Positions 24,201 through 30,443 of a stretch of 64,000 bases of DNA are shown here, piece by piece; position 1 is the first letter of the stretch; the number at the start of each line of letters is the position of its first letter. The stretch lies in assembly GCA_037783415.1 (NCBI GenBank), contig JAZGTN010000165.1, positions 1,054,001-1,118,000 on the forward strand. Reading direction: 5' to 3'. Made by a program: the position numbers and the translations under genes. The notes beneath the pieces are model-generated. The model had not been told where the DNA came from and did not search any database. It saw only the letters and a list, made by a program, of their open reading frames with translations. Source of the stretch: Leptasterias polaris (lineage: Eukaryota > Echinodermata > Asteroidea > Forcipulatida > Asteriidae).

Positions 24201-27200
24201 CATAGATTATATATACTGCGGGAGGTTTATTTCTACGGCCACTATACAGCAATCCTTCACCGATCTTGAACTCTTGGTGGCAGCAGATACCGCCATTAGC
24301 GATTTGCAAAGTGAAAGTCCAATAACCCGCGACTGATCAAATGATCGCCGTGTAGCCCAAACCTTATACCAGTCGCTAGGCAGCGCAGTACCACCCAGGT
24401 ACACCGCAGTAATGGAGGCATATCTGCTGCCACCAAGAGTTCAAGATCGGTGAAGGATTGCTGTATAGATGACATGTTGTTACTCAAATAGGTATTGCTA
24501 TATCTTGAAAACGACATCTAGCAATGCTGACAGTGACCATGGCGAAAGAGTCAGTCCCGTATGCTCATCGTGCTGCATTGTATTCATAATTTTTCCCCAA
24601 AATGCAGAAAAATCATTTAGTACATTTACACCAACCTGACATCTTCTATCTTTCCCATATCTTTACATTTCTATTGAACATTGTTTCTTAAATTTACAAT
24701 ATCGATATAATATGCATGGAGTTCCTCAAATGAAATTGCCTTGGACTCATAGTTATTGCAATTCTTTATACAGAATTGAAGTTGGCGAAAATCAAAATGA
24801 AATCACAAGGTAAAACAAATGAATAAGTATGCGCATGCTCATTTCTACAGGATTTGTTGCTCCACTAAAACATCAGATCTGGTAGACCACATTACTAACA
24901 CCTTCAAAGTTGTCACCATCTCATAGTTGTCTTTTAATTCATGGTTGTTTGATCTTCAACATCCCTATGTACATCAAGTGCATCAGCAAACGTAAGAACA
25001 ATTATGCAACTAATTATTGCAGCAAATTCATTGTATAGGGCCTACTCAACGTTTTCCGGTTTGATCAAAATTAACACAGACAATTATTTGCATCTGGCCA
25101 GCTTGTTATTATTTTGGGATTGAATTGTTTTGTCAAGTTATTTGCTGCGATTTCCTATTATTTTTATATTGTGTGTGCAAAGCCTTGCATGTCTGGTGTG
25201 GAATTGTCTATCTCTGCGGGTATTTTTATTGTTCTGTGGTCACACACCATGACCTACCTCAGCTTTACGCCCTCGCCGTAGGCCTACCCCTTCCGTAAAA
25301 AGAAAACATTGCATGAACATAACTATCAAGGCTCCTTTCTATACAGTGTCTTCCATCAAATATTGCTCCCAAACTAAGCGTACTGTCACGTGTGCCCTCT
25401 TCCATAATTAACACAGCATTTCGTTTAATAATAAATGCAACTAAATTAAGATTTGAACCTTTGCATGGTGAGAATACAATCTAGTAAGGTTTGTGGAAAC
25501 ACCTGTACAAAAAAATTCTCTCTCGACGTTTCGGTCAGAATGCTTTGATCGTCTTCAGAAGAAAAAACAACATAATGCAACTTAAATACATGATTAACTG
25601 CAATAGGGCGCTGTTGTGTTTATTATTGTTATTATTATATTGAATGACCCTTTAGTTGTTTGTATTTTCGTTAGGTTTTTGTGCATCTATTAACTTCAGT
25701 GGGTTAAGAAAGAAAAGTATTTGTTTGTTTTTAAGCAGTCAAGAGCATTTCCGAATGAGGAGGATTGCCGGCCCATGATCAATTTCTAAGTGTTCCACAG
25801 TTCCGAGTCTCGTGACACTTGGTGATTATGGTGCGTCAGATAACAGGGGCCGATTTCACTAACGCGTTTTGATCATCGCAAACGCTGAAACCGATCGCTA
25901 AATCCAAAAACCATCGCAACTTAGCGATGGATTTTGAATAACGATTTCACTAAATCTTTGCGACGAACTTACTCATCGCAAAACAATTATTAGCGATGAG
26001 CAACTTGCGAGGACTCGTTAGTGTCCGCAAAGTATAAGTTCATCGCAAATTTATGATAAATTGCGCCGTTTTGTGCTTAGATGCTATTATTGGTGTAAGT
26101 CTTGTCGGTAGTTTGTCCGTGAATTAAAGAGTAAAATTGCGTTATTTTCATTCCCAGTCTTTTACTGGGAGACTCGGGAAACCCTTAAATCTCTTAACGA
26201 GAGAGCTTAAAATCGGTAAAAAGGAGATCTCCATCTATTGGGTTCAATTATTTTAGCCAGCATTTTGGCCTAAAATTAATGTAGGCCTATTGATATTGCA
26301 TCAAGAATTCAGCCTTTCCAATTTAATATCATGTACCAATTTTCGGTGACAACACTTTTGACGTCATTCTCATATACATGATTTAACCAGTTTTGTCAAA
26401 TGTTCATAAATCTCTACGTTACATTATTATTATTTACAAAATGTTATAAAATTAATAATAGGCCTACAAATGAAACAAGTTGAATATGATTTCATGTGAA
26501 CCTTTTTTAAATGAATGCTTCGAGTTTAAACATTAACCCTTTCAGTACCGCCGTGCCATAGCGGCTCAAAACAACATTCCACTTGGTGACCAATGAGCCC
26601 GTATGGCACGGAATTATTAGCACTCTTGGTGACCAATGAGCCCTCTGTGGCACATCGACCAAAAGTAAGTTATCAAAATGTTAATAGCCCCCTCAATCGC
26701 CTTTTGTCCATCCCCTTGGTAACAAGCTGGCCGCGTGACGTGGCCCTGTGAAGCGTCGCAAGTTTTAAAATTTAAGCGGTATCAATCGTTAAGCGTCCCC
26801 CCACGCATTCTTCAGTAAGAGATCATTCTGAGAACATGGCCGAAGAAAATGATAACATTTTGGAAGAAATTTTCGCAGACAGTGCTTCAGAAATGTCATC
26901 TGACGAGGAATCGCCACTTGAGGACTCGGAGACGTCAGAAGACAGTGAGGATACAGAGCCGAGGGCCTCGACATCAACAGCAACATTAACCTGTTCTAAG
27001 AAGGGTAAGAAGACCAAAAAAAAAACGAATTTCAGGTGTGGATGGCGTGAAGCCAACTGTTACACACGGCGACCGCCTGTTAAATTTACAGCAAACACCG
27101 GGGCTACAGAAGACTTCAGTTCGTTCTCCCCCATACAAATCTTCAAACTGTACTTTTGTGAAGCAGTGTGGCAGATGATGGTACTAGAGACTAATCGTTA

Positions 27201-30200
27201 TGCTGAACAAATATTGGGAGCGGGGGCAGAAAATAAGTGTGCATGGAGACCAACTGATGTACCTGAAATGATGGCATTCGTGGCCCTACTTCTTTGCATG
27301 GGAATCAACAAAAGGCCTCGTTACTCGATGCATTGGTCCAGGTCTGAAATTCTACGAAGTCCCCTGTACTCAGCAACCATGGCTCGTAACCGATTTACTG
27401 CAATCCTAAGATTTTTTCACCTCGCCAATAACAGAGATGTCGAGGGCGACTCTCCCCGTGACAAACTTGCTAAATTACGGCCACTGTTAAACATTGTACT
27501 ACCATCATTCCTCCGGGTGTACCAGCCGGGACGAAGCCTTTCACCGGACGAGACGATGGTCAAATTCAAAGGACGGGTGAGCTTCAAGCAGTACATGCCA
27601 AGAAAAGCCGCAAAATGGGGATTGAAATCTTTCTCATTGAACGAATCCGACACAGGGTACACATGTGCCTGGGAGTTGTTCACAGGATCGCAGCCCAGGT
27701 GCCCACAAGGACAGTCCTCTATAAGTGATCCTGAGACAAACCATCCATCCGAAATAGGGGCACCAGGCAACATAGTATTGAACCTTTTGCAGGGACTCGA
27801 AAATAAAGGACATTGCATCTATATGGACAATTGGTTTACTAGCCCGGCTCTGTTCTCCAAGTTGTCTGAGCTAGGATTCGGAGCTTGTGGAACTGTGCGC
27901 TATACCACCCTAGGGATACCCGACGTAGCAAACTCCAAGAAATTTCCTATGAAAAGCGGTGCAGATCCCAAATTTTTTCAGAAAGCAGGCCAACTATGCG
28001 TTATGTGGCAGGACACAAAACGTGTCACTCTCCTCTCAAACTATGGCGATTGCAGTGTCACTAGTAAAAAGATTCGGAGCCGGAAAACTTCAACAGGATT
28101 TCGTCATATCAAAAAACCGTGCATAGTCGAGGATTACAATAAATACATGGGGGGCACGGATCTGGCAGGACAATTATGCACGTACTATACTCATACCCAC
28201 AAAACATTCAAATGGTGGAAACGTGTATTTATTACAATCCTAGACATATGTTTGCTCAATGCTAATGTCGTATACAACAGCATCCATACAAACAAGAGCT
28301 TGTCTACTTTGGATTTTCGGGTCAAGGTGATAGAGGCACTTATTTCAAGCTTCGAGAACAACCCAGTTCACCATGCCCGTAAAGTGTCAAGTGCTTCAAA
28401 CGCCCTTTCAACTCAGCACTTTCCAGGTCCGAATGTTGACGGGAAGAAACGTGACTGTGTTGTATGCAGTTCCACCTCTAATCGGAAACAAACTCGCACG
28501 ATTTGTAAGCAGTGTATCAAGCCAATGTGTGTTATACCATGCTTTGAAAAATTCCACACCAAGCGATAAATTAGGTCAACAATTCAACTATTAAGTTAAT
28601 TATGTAAAAAATTTGTAAAGCGGTTATACCATTATTGGAGAATTTCCACACCAAACGAATAATTTTCTAAACTTTCTGAATACTCCCCCCCCCCCCCCGC
28701 TACAATGTTGAATCCCACAATCGCATGCCTGCCAACAATCAACATTGAGGCGGGGGGGAGGGGGGGGGGATGGTACTTAGAAAAAACAAGTATAGCACTT
28801 TGGCAAAATGTAATGTTAGTTCCTTCTTTACATATTGCTTCATGATAGGTGTAAATTTGATTTGAGGAGTAATTTTTGTCCAGTTCCTATTGTGCGTAAT
28901 CAAAACTCTCTTCTGTTTATTGAATGTGCAATCCTAAAGGAATGTATTAAAACATTATGTTTATTTAAGGTTTCAGAAACAAATTTTACATTAATCAAAA
29001 TGGCCGACTTAAGCAACTGTACCACATTGTTTGTATTTGGTTTCATTGGGTTCCTGCATCCTGAAAACCTCGCCATATTTTATGTTACGGGCCAAAACCA
29101 AATTGGTTGGCGGCCATTTTTATTATTAAAATGGCCGCCTTAACCGACTGATGCAATGACTTAATTATGTGTCTTGTTGGGTTCCTGGATCCTTAATACA
29201 TTCAAGTTTCCAACATTGAGGCGGGGGGGGGGGGGGGGAGGATGGTACGTGGAAAAATATGTCTCATGCAGATTGGTATGAACAGCTACTTGACAAATGT
29301 TTAGCTTCAACATTTAAACTACTCAATTGTGTATTTAGTGGTCATAATACCATACCTCAAATATATGTTAAAGGCAATGATTTAGTCCAAGGCAATATGC
29401 CAAAGGAAACAGTAATATGTTATTGGTTGCTCAACTTGCATGATGTGAGTAGGACCTAGGCTAACCCCAATCTGCCTTGTGAGGGCGCTGTAACCTGAAA
29501 CTTTGCAAAATAGTGTTGGTCTCCAGGTAGCCATGTCAAGGAAATGTCTCTGGTCACCATGGCATAAGTAGCCAATATGTGTTGGTACTGAAAGGGTTAT
29601 TATAGTCCACCTGTTGTTATTTTTGATGCACCAGCATGGACATTATTTACATTAAATGTACCAATTTTAACTGCAATTTATGCATTTCGTTTTTAATCGA
29701 ACCGCGGCAACAACATTTTGACATTAAGACGTCCACCATGCGAGGACCGACGATTTTTTGGCGGGCTATGTCAAAGGTCACTACATTTAGCCTCGTACAA
29801 AACATTTATTTTCCATTTAATATCATCGCAACTGCGATGACTTTAGTGAAACCCAAAATCATCGGCGTCGCAAGTGTGGATTTGCGGTTTGCGATCTCAT
29901 CACAAGTGCGATATGAGCGATGATCGCAAATGGGGACTTTAGTGAAATGGGCCCCAGGAGTCCTCCAATCATCTTTCAGCTGTACCCTGACTAACCCGAC
30001 ATTGCATTCAAACTTAAATACATCAAAGTACATCAAAGACAAATCCAACTTCACCTTTTTCCATTGCTTTAACTCCCCTAATTCTTAAACAGCAATGGCA
30101 TGAATTTACATTAATGCAACATAATTAGACAACCGTATTTTGACCACGGGTATTTAAATTGAGTCCAAGTACATTTTCAGTCGATCATCGAATAGACGAC

Positions 30201-30443
30201 TTCGAGTACATGTTATTTTTCAGTGAAGTATCAAGTATGGACGTCAATACGAGTATAGTTCGCTGGCCAAATACCGTCAAAACTGTACTCGAGTACAAGT
30301 ACCGAGTGCGAGTAAAAGTCCAACACCATCAACGTATATAGGAAACCTGTTCAACGGTTTGTAAGAGCCACATTTCCTTTTTGCATTATTATTATTTTGT
30401 TTTACCCGCAGAAAATCCTACCTATGGTTACAGTGAAGGCTGA
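1812..30443 (+). CDS. Adhesion GPCR with LRR, Ly6/uPAR, HormR and GAIN domains (24 coding exons)
   Basis: The 5' UTR starts at the acceptor before 1812; coding starts with ATG at 1880. Coding exons: 1880-2073, 2687-2758, 4048-4125, 6091-6168, 7157-7228, 8371-8534, 8848-8927, 9349-9538, 10503-10547, 11718-12117, 12426-12535, 12663-12900, 13383-13545, 15124-15303, 16098-16367, 16647-16692, 17148-17257, 17835-17962, 18621-18647, 19099-19382, 19926-19995, 20489-20877, 22997-23095, 30412-30443. Every junction is GT-AG, all phases match and the sum is 3519 nt, or 1172 residues plus TGA. The product is a plasma-membrane receptor with a large ectodomain, expected to self-cleave at the GPS and signal through a tethered agonist. 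Ligand and G protein cannot be told from sequence. The family also includes ADGRA receptors with LRR plus HormR, but these carry an Ig domain where this protein has a Ly6/uPAR domain, so no orthologue symbol is given. If the donor at 20877 is not used, the frame ends at 20924, giving a possible shorter tail. Confidence 0.93.
1880..2073 (+). CDS. GPCR exon 1: signal peptide and LRRNT cap
   Basis: This exon encodes residues 1-64 plus two bases of the next codon. A hydrophobic signal peptide (about residues 1-22) ends near VMGQ. A cysteine cluster follows with the pattern C-x6-C-x-C, then a further Cys after VN, typical of an LRR N-terminal cap. The end, ending in VPPGIPDDTVIL, is the usual lead-in to the first LRR. 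The ATG at 1880 is the first in frame after the acceptor and sits directly before the signal peptide. Confidence 0.9.
2582..2594 (+). repeat. G run in intron 1
   Basis: An uninterrupted run of G, one of many G or C runs of more than ten bases in this window. Others include 2830-2840, 5342-5390, 17069-17081, 23167-23178, 28685-28697, 29222-29238, 43142-43157, 46978-46990, 60771-60781 and 60878-60898. Confidence 0.8.
2687..7228 (+). CDS. GPCR exons 2-5: one leucine-rich repeat per exon
   Basis: The four exons (2687-2758, 4048-4125, 6091-6168, 7157-7228) are 72, 78, 78 and 72 bp long. Each encodes one LRR of 24 or 26 residues (about residues 65-164). Signatures are LNDNSIEAIG, LGNNVVRSD, DLSNNRIVL and DLGSNNIATI. 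All begin with the third base of a codon and end after the second, so they are symmetric phase 2-2 exons that can be duplicated or skipped without a frameshift. That is a classic basis for LRR number evolution. The introns between them hold mini-transposons. Confidence 0.92.
3235..3939. mobile_element. Inverted-repeat DNA element in GPCR intron 2, flanked by a 16-bp direct repeat
   Basis: Left arm (about 3246-3340) and right arm (about 3785-3886) are inverted copies reading GGTTTGCGGTAACACCATG inward. The middle has the palindrome-rich CTCAACGTTTCGACTAG segment seen in many invertebrate mini-elements. AGTTGTAAATAATATA occurs on both sides, at 3235-3250 and 3924-3939. This is unusually long for a DNA-transposon target duplication, so it may reflect insertion into a small duplicated sequence. 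A second, degraded copy lies at 15585-15905. Confidence 0.8.
5342..5390 (+). other. Long G-rich tract with G-quadruplex potential
   Basis: About 45 of 49 bases are G, broken only by single A and T. It lies between TTC repeats and the histone-like stem-loop relic at 5432, inside GPCR intron 3. Many overlapping G4 registers are possible. Confidence 0.7.
5432..5447 (+). other. Degenerate histone-type 3' stem-loop relic
   Basis: GGTTCTTTTCTGAGCC resembles the histone mRNA 3' stem-loop with two weakened pairs. It is followed by AAAGAGATACACGGTTGTACC, which parallels the better-preserved copy at 10276-10328. Both copies therefore belong to one repeat family. Confidence 0.5.
5731..5904. mobile_element. 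Palindromic mini-transposon (MITE), GPCR intron 3
   Basis: About 174 bp with long imperfect inverted arms. The left arm starts TTACAATACACCGATCCA and contains CCAATCACAGCCGCGAAA. The right arm mirrors it with TTTCGCGGCTGTGATTGG and ends near TCTATTGTAA. There is no coding capacity. Confidence 0.8.
8371..8534 (+). CDS. GPCR exon 6: LRR C-terminal cap (LRRCT)
   Basis: Residues about 165-219. The motif NSLVCDCDLLWFKNWL is the hallmark CxC...W start of an LRRCT. Two further Cys (GAQCYTP and APFCIP) complete the four-cysteine cap that closes the LRR solenoid. The exon ends after the first base of a codon. Confidence 0.92.
8848..9538 (+). CDS. GPCR exons 7-8: Ly6/uPAR (LU, three-finger) domain
   Basis: Exons 8848-8927 and 9349-9538 encode about residues 220-309. 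The segment opens with CYLC and closes with CCQGNLCN, which match the first Cys pair and the terminal CC-x-LCN signature of Ly6/uPAR domains. Twelve cysteines lie between, two more than the usual ten. The domain is split by one phase-0 intron in its first third. Ly6/uPAR folds normally occur in GPI-anchored or secreted proteins and TGF-beta-type receptors. I know of no well-described adhesion GPCR with one between LRRCT and HormR. Function is inferred as extracellular protein binding. Confidence 0.85.
9063..9150 (+). repeat. Fragment of the SINE also found at 63160-63245
   Basis: The stretch GTTGGGAAGGTAGTGTATTC through CCTACATCCTTACGGACTGT closely matches 63167-63243. It is a truncated copy within GPCR intron 7. 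Confidence 0.75.
10027..10257. mobile_element. MITE in GPCR intron 8
   Basis: About 231 bp bounded by CGAGCAGAGTATAGACGATG on the left and the mirror CATCGTCTATATACTGCTCG on the right. Inverted repeats are about 29 bp and nearly exact, extending through GTGACCTCTG/CAGAGGTCAC. There is no ORF. Confidence 0.82.
10276..10310 (+). promoter_or_regulatory. Histone-type 3' end: perfect stem-loop plus HDE-like element
   Basis: GGCTCTTTTCAGAGCC (10276-10291) is a perfect six-pair stem with a TTTC loop, matching the replication-dependent histone mRNA 3' stem-loop. ACAAAGAGAT follows after about ten bases and resembles the histone downstream element that pairs with U7 snRNA. There is no histone ORF upstream; the preceding 230 bp are a MITE. 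A degraded copy with the same downstream GGTTGTACC text sits at 5432-5490, so this is a repeat-borne relic inside GPCR intron 8. Confidence 0.6.
10503..12535 (+). CDS. GPCR exons 9-11: linker, Thr/Pro mucin-like stalk, HormR domain
   Basis: Exon 9 (10503-10547) is a 45-bp linker. Exon 10 (11718-12117) starts with about 85 residues rich in Thr, Pro and Ser, a likely O-glycosylated stalk. It continues into a HormR domain with TQGETGLFSWPRTPGG and the following IVPC. The HormR domain is completed across a phase-2 junction by exon 11 (12426-12535): a Cys codon split TG|T, then RLAAAWEEPDSRQCP. The WPRTP motif and the C...W...C spacing are family features. HormR normally precedes GAIN in adhesion GPCRs, as here. 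Confidence 0.88.
11367..11561. mobile_element. Near-perfect palindromic MITE with 6-bp TSD, GPCR intron 9
   Basis: 195 bp. The inverted repeats begin TACGGAAGCGTATTGCCGCC and run about 49 bp. The centre repeats the self-complementary TCGTGTACGTACACGA motif. The flanks are the direct repeat CTTTAC (11361-11366 and 11562-11567), a clean target-site duplication. There is no ORF. Confidence 0.9.
12663..16367 (+). CDS. GPCR exons 12-15: GAIN domain
   Basis: Exons 12663-12900, 13383-13545, 15124-15303 and 16098-16367 cover about residues 495-778. Exon 12 is the helical subdomain A, containing NVVNTFENLARALS and NVLDSIDKLTRV. Exons 13-15 are beta-strand-rich subdomain B, ending TVINAVVISGSVG and LDEPVTVTFRKIEM. 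Exon 15 has a Ser/Asn/Thr-rich insertion of about 50 residues before its two-Cys hairpin, with several N-glycosylation sequons, probably a surface loop. The intron after exon 13 holds a TTAA mini-element. Confidence 0.85.
13779..14154. mobile_element. TTAA-flanked non-autonomous element, GPCR intron 13
   Basis: TTAA occurs at 13779-13782 and 14151-14154. Inside, 24-bp inverted repeats read AGGCACTGAACACGTTTGGT with one mismatch. TTAA duplication is typical of piggyBac and Kolobok superfamilies. The terminal bases differ from the piggyBac at 26537, so cross-mobilisation by that transposase is not indicated. Diverged relatives of the interior occur near 4495-4610 and 44630-44785. Confidence 0.85.
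14466..14870. repeat. Palindrome and repeat family with TGAGAAACG hairpin
   Basis: AGACACGTTTCATG and its exact mirror form a 28-bp palindrome at 14466-14493. The following 14560-14870 is a repeat containing CAAATTTGAATCTGAGAAAC and CGGCGATATCTCAAAAA. It is shared with 34680-34915, and its AATCTGAGAAACG hairpin also occurs at 32464-32507. Confidence 0.7.
15585..15905 (+). mobile_element. Truncated second copy of the 3235-3939 element, GPCR intron 14
   Basis: It shares TGCGGCAATACCATGTG, TTGTTCTTTGAGAACTT, ACTGCCGCGGAGTAGATT and GTCTCAACG with the intron 2 element in the same order. The right inverted arm is missing. Confidence 0.78.
16647..17257 (+). CDS. GPCR exons 16-17: GPS autoproteolysis motif
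   Basis: Exon 16 (16647-16692) supplies PRCVFWEEEG and exon 17 (17148-17257) supplies GGWSNDGC and then CKCNHLTNFAMLM. The four Cys and two Trp of the GPS are in place. The cleavage tripeptide is HLT, the normal active form, cut between Leu and Thr. The tethered agonist would begin TNFAMLM. Nothing suggests loss of self-cleavage. Confidence 0.92.
16930..17001 (-). repeat. tRNA-derived SINE head
   Basis: On the minus strand, TGGTCTAGTGGTAAGG (A box) and GCGTTCAAATCC (B box) have tRNA spacing. The SINE body would continue leftwards to about 16860. It lies in GPCR intron 16. The anticodon arm is not well paired, so a functional tRNA is unlikely. Confidence 0.65.
17835..20877 (+). CDS. GPCR exons 18-22: seven-transmembrane domain
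   Basis: Exon 18 (17835-17962) holds TM1. Exon 19 (18621-18647) is a 27-bp microexon encoding a basic Ser/Asn stretch of intracellular loop 1. Exon 20 (19099-19382) holds TM2, TM3 and the start of TM4; exon 21 (19926-19995) the rest of TM4. Exon 22 (20489-20877) begins at the conserved loop-2 CW and holds TM5-TM7, with FLLGLTWVFGFF in TM6 and FNSLQWFSVFVFQCLL in TM7. These match family B2 signatures. The microexon is a multiple of three and could be skipped without a frameshift, changing loop 1. Confidence 0.92.
18030..18400 (+). repeat. Interspersed repeat, copy 1, GPCR intron 18
   Basis: It shares GAACCTAGCACAG, CTGTCAGCAAGACAT, AGCCTGCT, AGGATATCAAG and GGGCATTGCACTTT with 20975-21290, in the same order and spacing. 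It contains a poly-A run at 18266-18290. A short related piece is at 13240-13300. Confidence 0.75.
18855..18925 (+). repeat. tRNA-derived SINE head, plus strand
   Basis: AGCTCAGTGCTCTAGTGGTA (A box) and GTGGGTTCGAATCC (B box) are correctly spaced. The unrelated body runs to about 19020. It lies in the intron between the 27-bp microexon and the TM2-TM3 exon. Confidence 0.65.
20975..21290 (+). repeat. Interspersed repeat, copy 2, GPCR intron 22
   Basis: Second copy of the family at 18030-18400, with the same marker strings in order. The poly-A interruption is absent here. Confidence 0.75.
21329..21486. mobile_element. MITE in GPCR intron 22
   Basis: About 158 bp with inverted repeats starting TTTTTTTCC, then CTACGAACTTTTTGACACCC, mirrored by GGGTGTCAAAAAGTTCGTAG at the right end. 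Both arms continue into GCATGCGCA. There is no ORF. Confidence 0.85.
21816..22871. mobile_element. TTAA-flanked composite non-autonomous element, GPCR intron 22
   Basis: TTAA occurs at 21816-21819 and 22868-22871. The terminal repeats read AGGG, then ACACGTTGCCTTC, on both ends; the left copy has four extra bases. Two further palindromes lie inside: 22050-22205 (arms containing GGAATAACCAGCC) and 22430-22590 (arms containing TCTGTCCCC and CCGGAGAT). The right third is shared with 38160-38335. Confidence 0.75.
22997..30443 (+). CDS. GPCR exons 23-24: cytoplasmic tail and stop
   Basis: Exon 23 (22997-23095) joins the phase-1 end of exon 22 and reads GAFSTTTRNRTNM then a Ser/Thr/Asn-rich stretch. 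Exon 24 (30412-30443) gives ENPTYGYSEG and TGA. Both have proper acceptors (TGAAG and CCCGCAG), and the frame closes exactly. The separating intron, 7316 bp, contains a hAT element, a palindromic element and the nested piggyBac. Exon 24 is short, so its assignment is less certain than the 7TM exons. Confidence 0.75.
23121..24103. mobile_element. hAT-type non-autonomous element with perfect 8-bp TSD, last GPCR intron
   Basis: The element (23129-24095, 967 bp) begins CAGGGGCGTCG and ends with its mirror CGACGCCCCTG. It is flanked by identical AACGAGGT at 23121-23128 and 24096-24103. A CAGGG end plus an 8-bp duplication is the hAT signature. No transposase is left. It sits 25 bp after the donor of exon 23. 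Confidence 0.9.
24243..24467. mobile_element. MITE with perfect 47-bp inverted repeats
   Basis: The arms 24243-24289 and 24421-24467 are exact mirrors, starting TATACAGCAATCCTTCACCG. The ends allow a TA target duplication, as in Tc1/mariner-type MITEs. Arm identity implies recent activity. Confidence 0.88.
26537..29596 (+). mobile_element. Complete piggyBac element (3060 bp)
   Basis: The termini are exact 13-bp inverted repeats, CCCTTTCAGTACC and GGTACTGAAAGGG. TTAA abuts the left end (26533-26536); the right flank is TTAT (29597-29600), a TTAA with one change. Subterminal GGTGACCA words occur at both ends. The one large ORF is an intact transposase on the plus strand. The 3' part holds C/G runs and two related AAAATGGCCG stretches. 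It could still be autonomous. Confidence 0.92.
26836..28569 (+). CDS. piggyBac transposase, intact, 577 residues
   Basis: This DDE-type transposase excises and inserts the element at TTAA in the nucleus. The N-terminus (1-45) is very acidic, followed by a basic stretch near residues 54-63. The DDE core follows, with the three expected aspartates in family context: D238 in SPDETMVKFKG, D331 in YMDNWFTSP and D442 in DYNKYMGGTD. The C-terminus (about 534-577) has a cysteine-rich zinc-binding domain with CVVC, CKQC and CVIPC. The length is normal for piggyBac. There is no frameshift or stop, so selection or recent arrival has kept it open. It starts about 300 bp inside the left terminus, and the ATG at 26836 is the first in frame. 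It lies on the same strand as the host GPCR. Confidence 0.95.
   Translation: MAEENDNILEEIFADSASEMSSDEESPLEDSETSEDSEDTEPRASTSTATLTCSKKGKKTKKKTNFRCGWREANCYTRRPPVKFTANTGATEDFSSFSPIQIFKLYFCEAVWQMMVLETNRYAEQILGAGAENKCAWRPTDVPEMMAFVALLLCMGINKRPRYSMHWSRSEILRSPLYSATMARNRFTAILRFFHLANNRDVEGDSPRDKLAKLRPLLNIVLPSFLRVYQPGRSLSPDETMVKFKGRVSFKQYMPRKAAKWGLKSFSLNESDTGYTCAWELFTGSQPRCPQGQSSISDPETNHPSEIGAPGNIVLNLLQGLENKGHCIYMDNWFTSPALFSKLSELGFGACGTVRYTTLGIPDVANSKKFPMKSGADPKFFQKAGQLCVMWQDTKRVTLLSNYGDCSVTSKKIRSRKTSTGFRHIKKPCIVEDYNKYMGGTDLAGQLCTYYTHTHKTFKWWKRVFITILDICLLNANVVYNSIHTNKSLSTLDFRVKVIEALISSFENNPVHHARKVSSASNALSTQHFPGPNVDGKKRDCVVCSSTSNRKQTRTICKQCIKPMCVIPCFEKFHTKR

Larger units (their letters stand above)
25846..29955. 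mobile_element. Older inverted-repeat element split by the piggyBac insertion
   Basis: The left end GGGGCCGATTTCACTAA (25846) and the mirrored right end TTAGTGAAATGGGCCCC (ending 29955) define it. Both subterminal regions are studded with ATCGCAA / GCGATGA words. Without the inner piggyBac it would be about 1.05 kb. No ORF of its own is visible, and no clear target duplication was found. Confidence 0.78.

Noticed and set aside
27417..27818. 133-codon frame opposite the piggyBac transposase
   Set aside because: It is a shadow frame of the transposase coding strand, with no recognisable domain.
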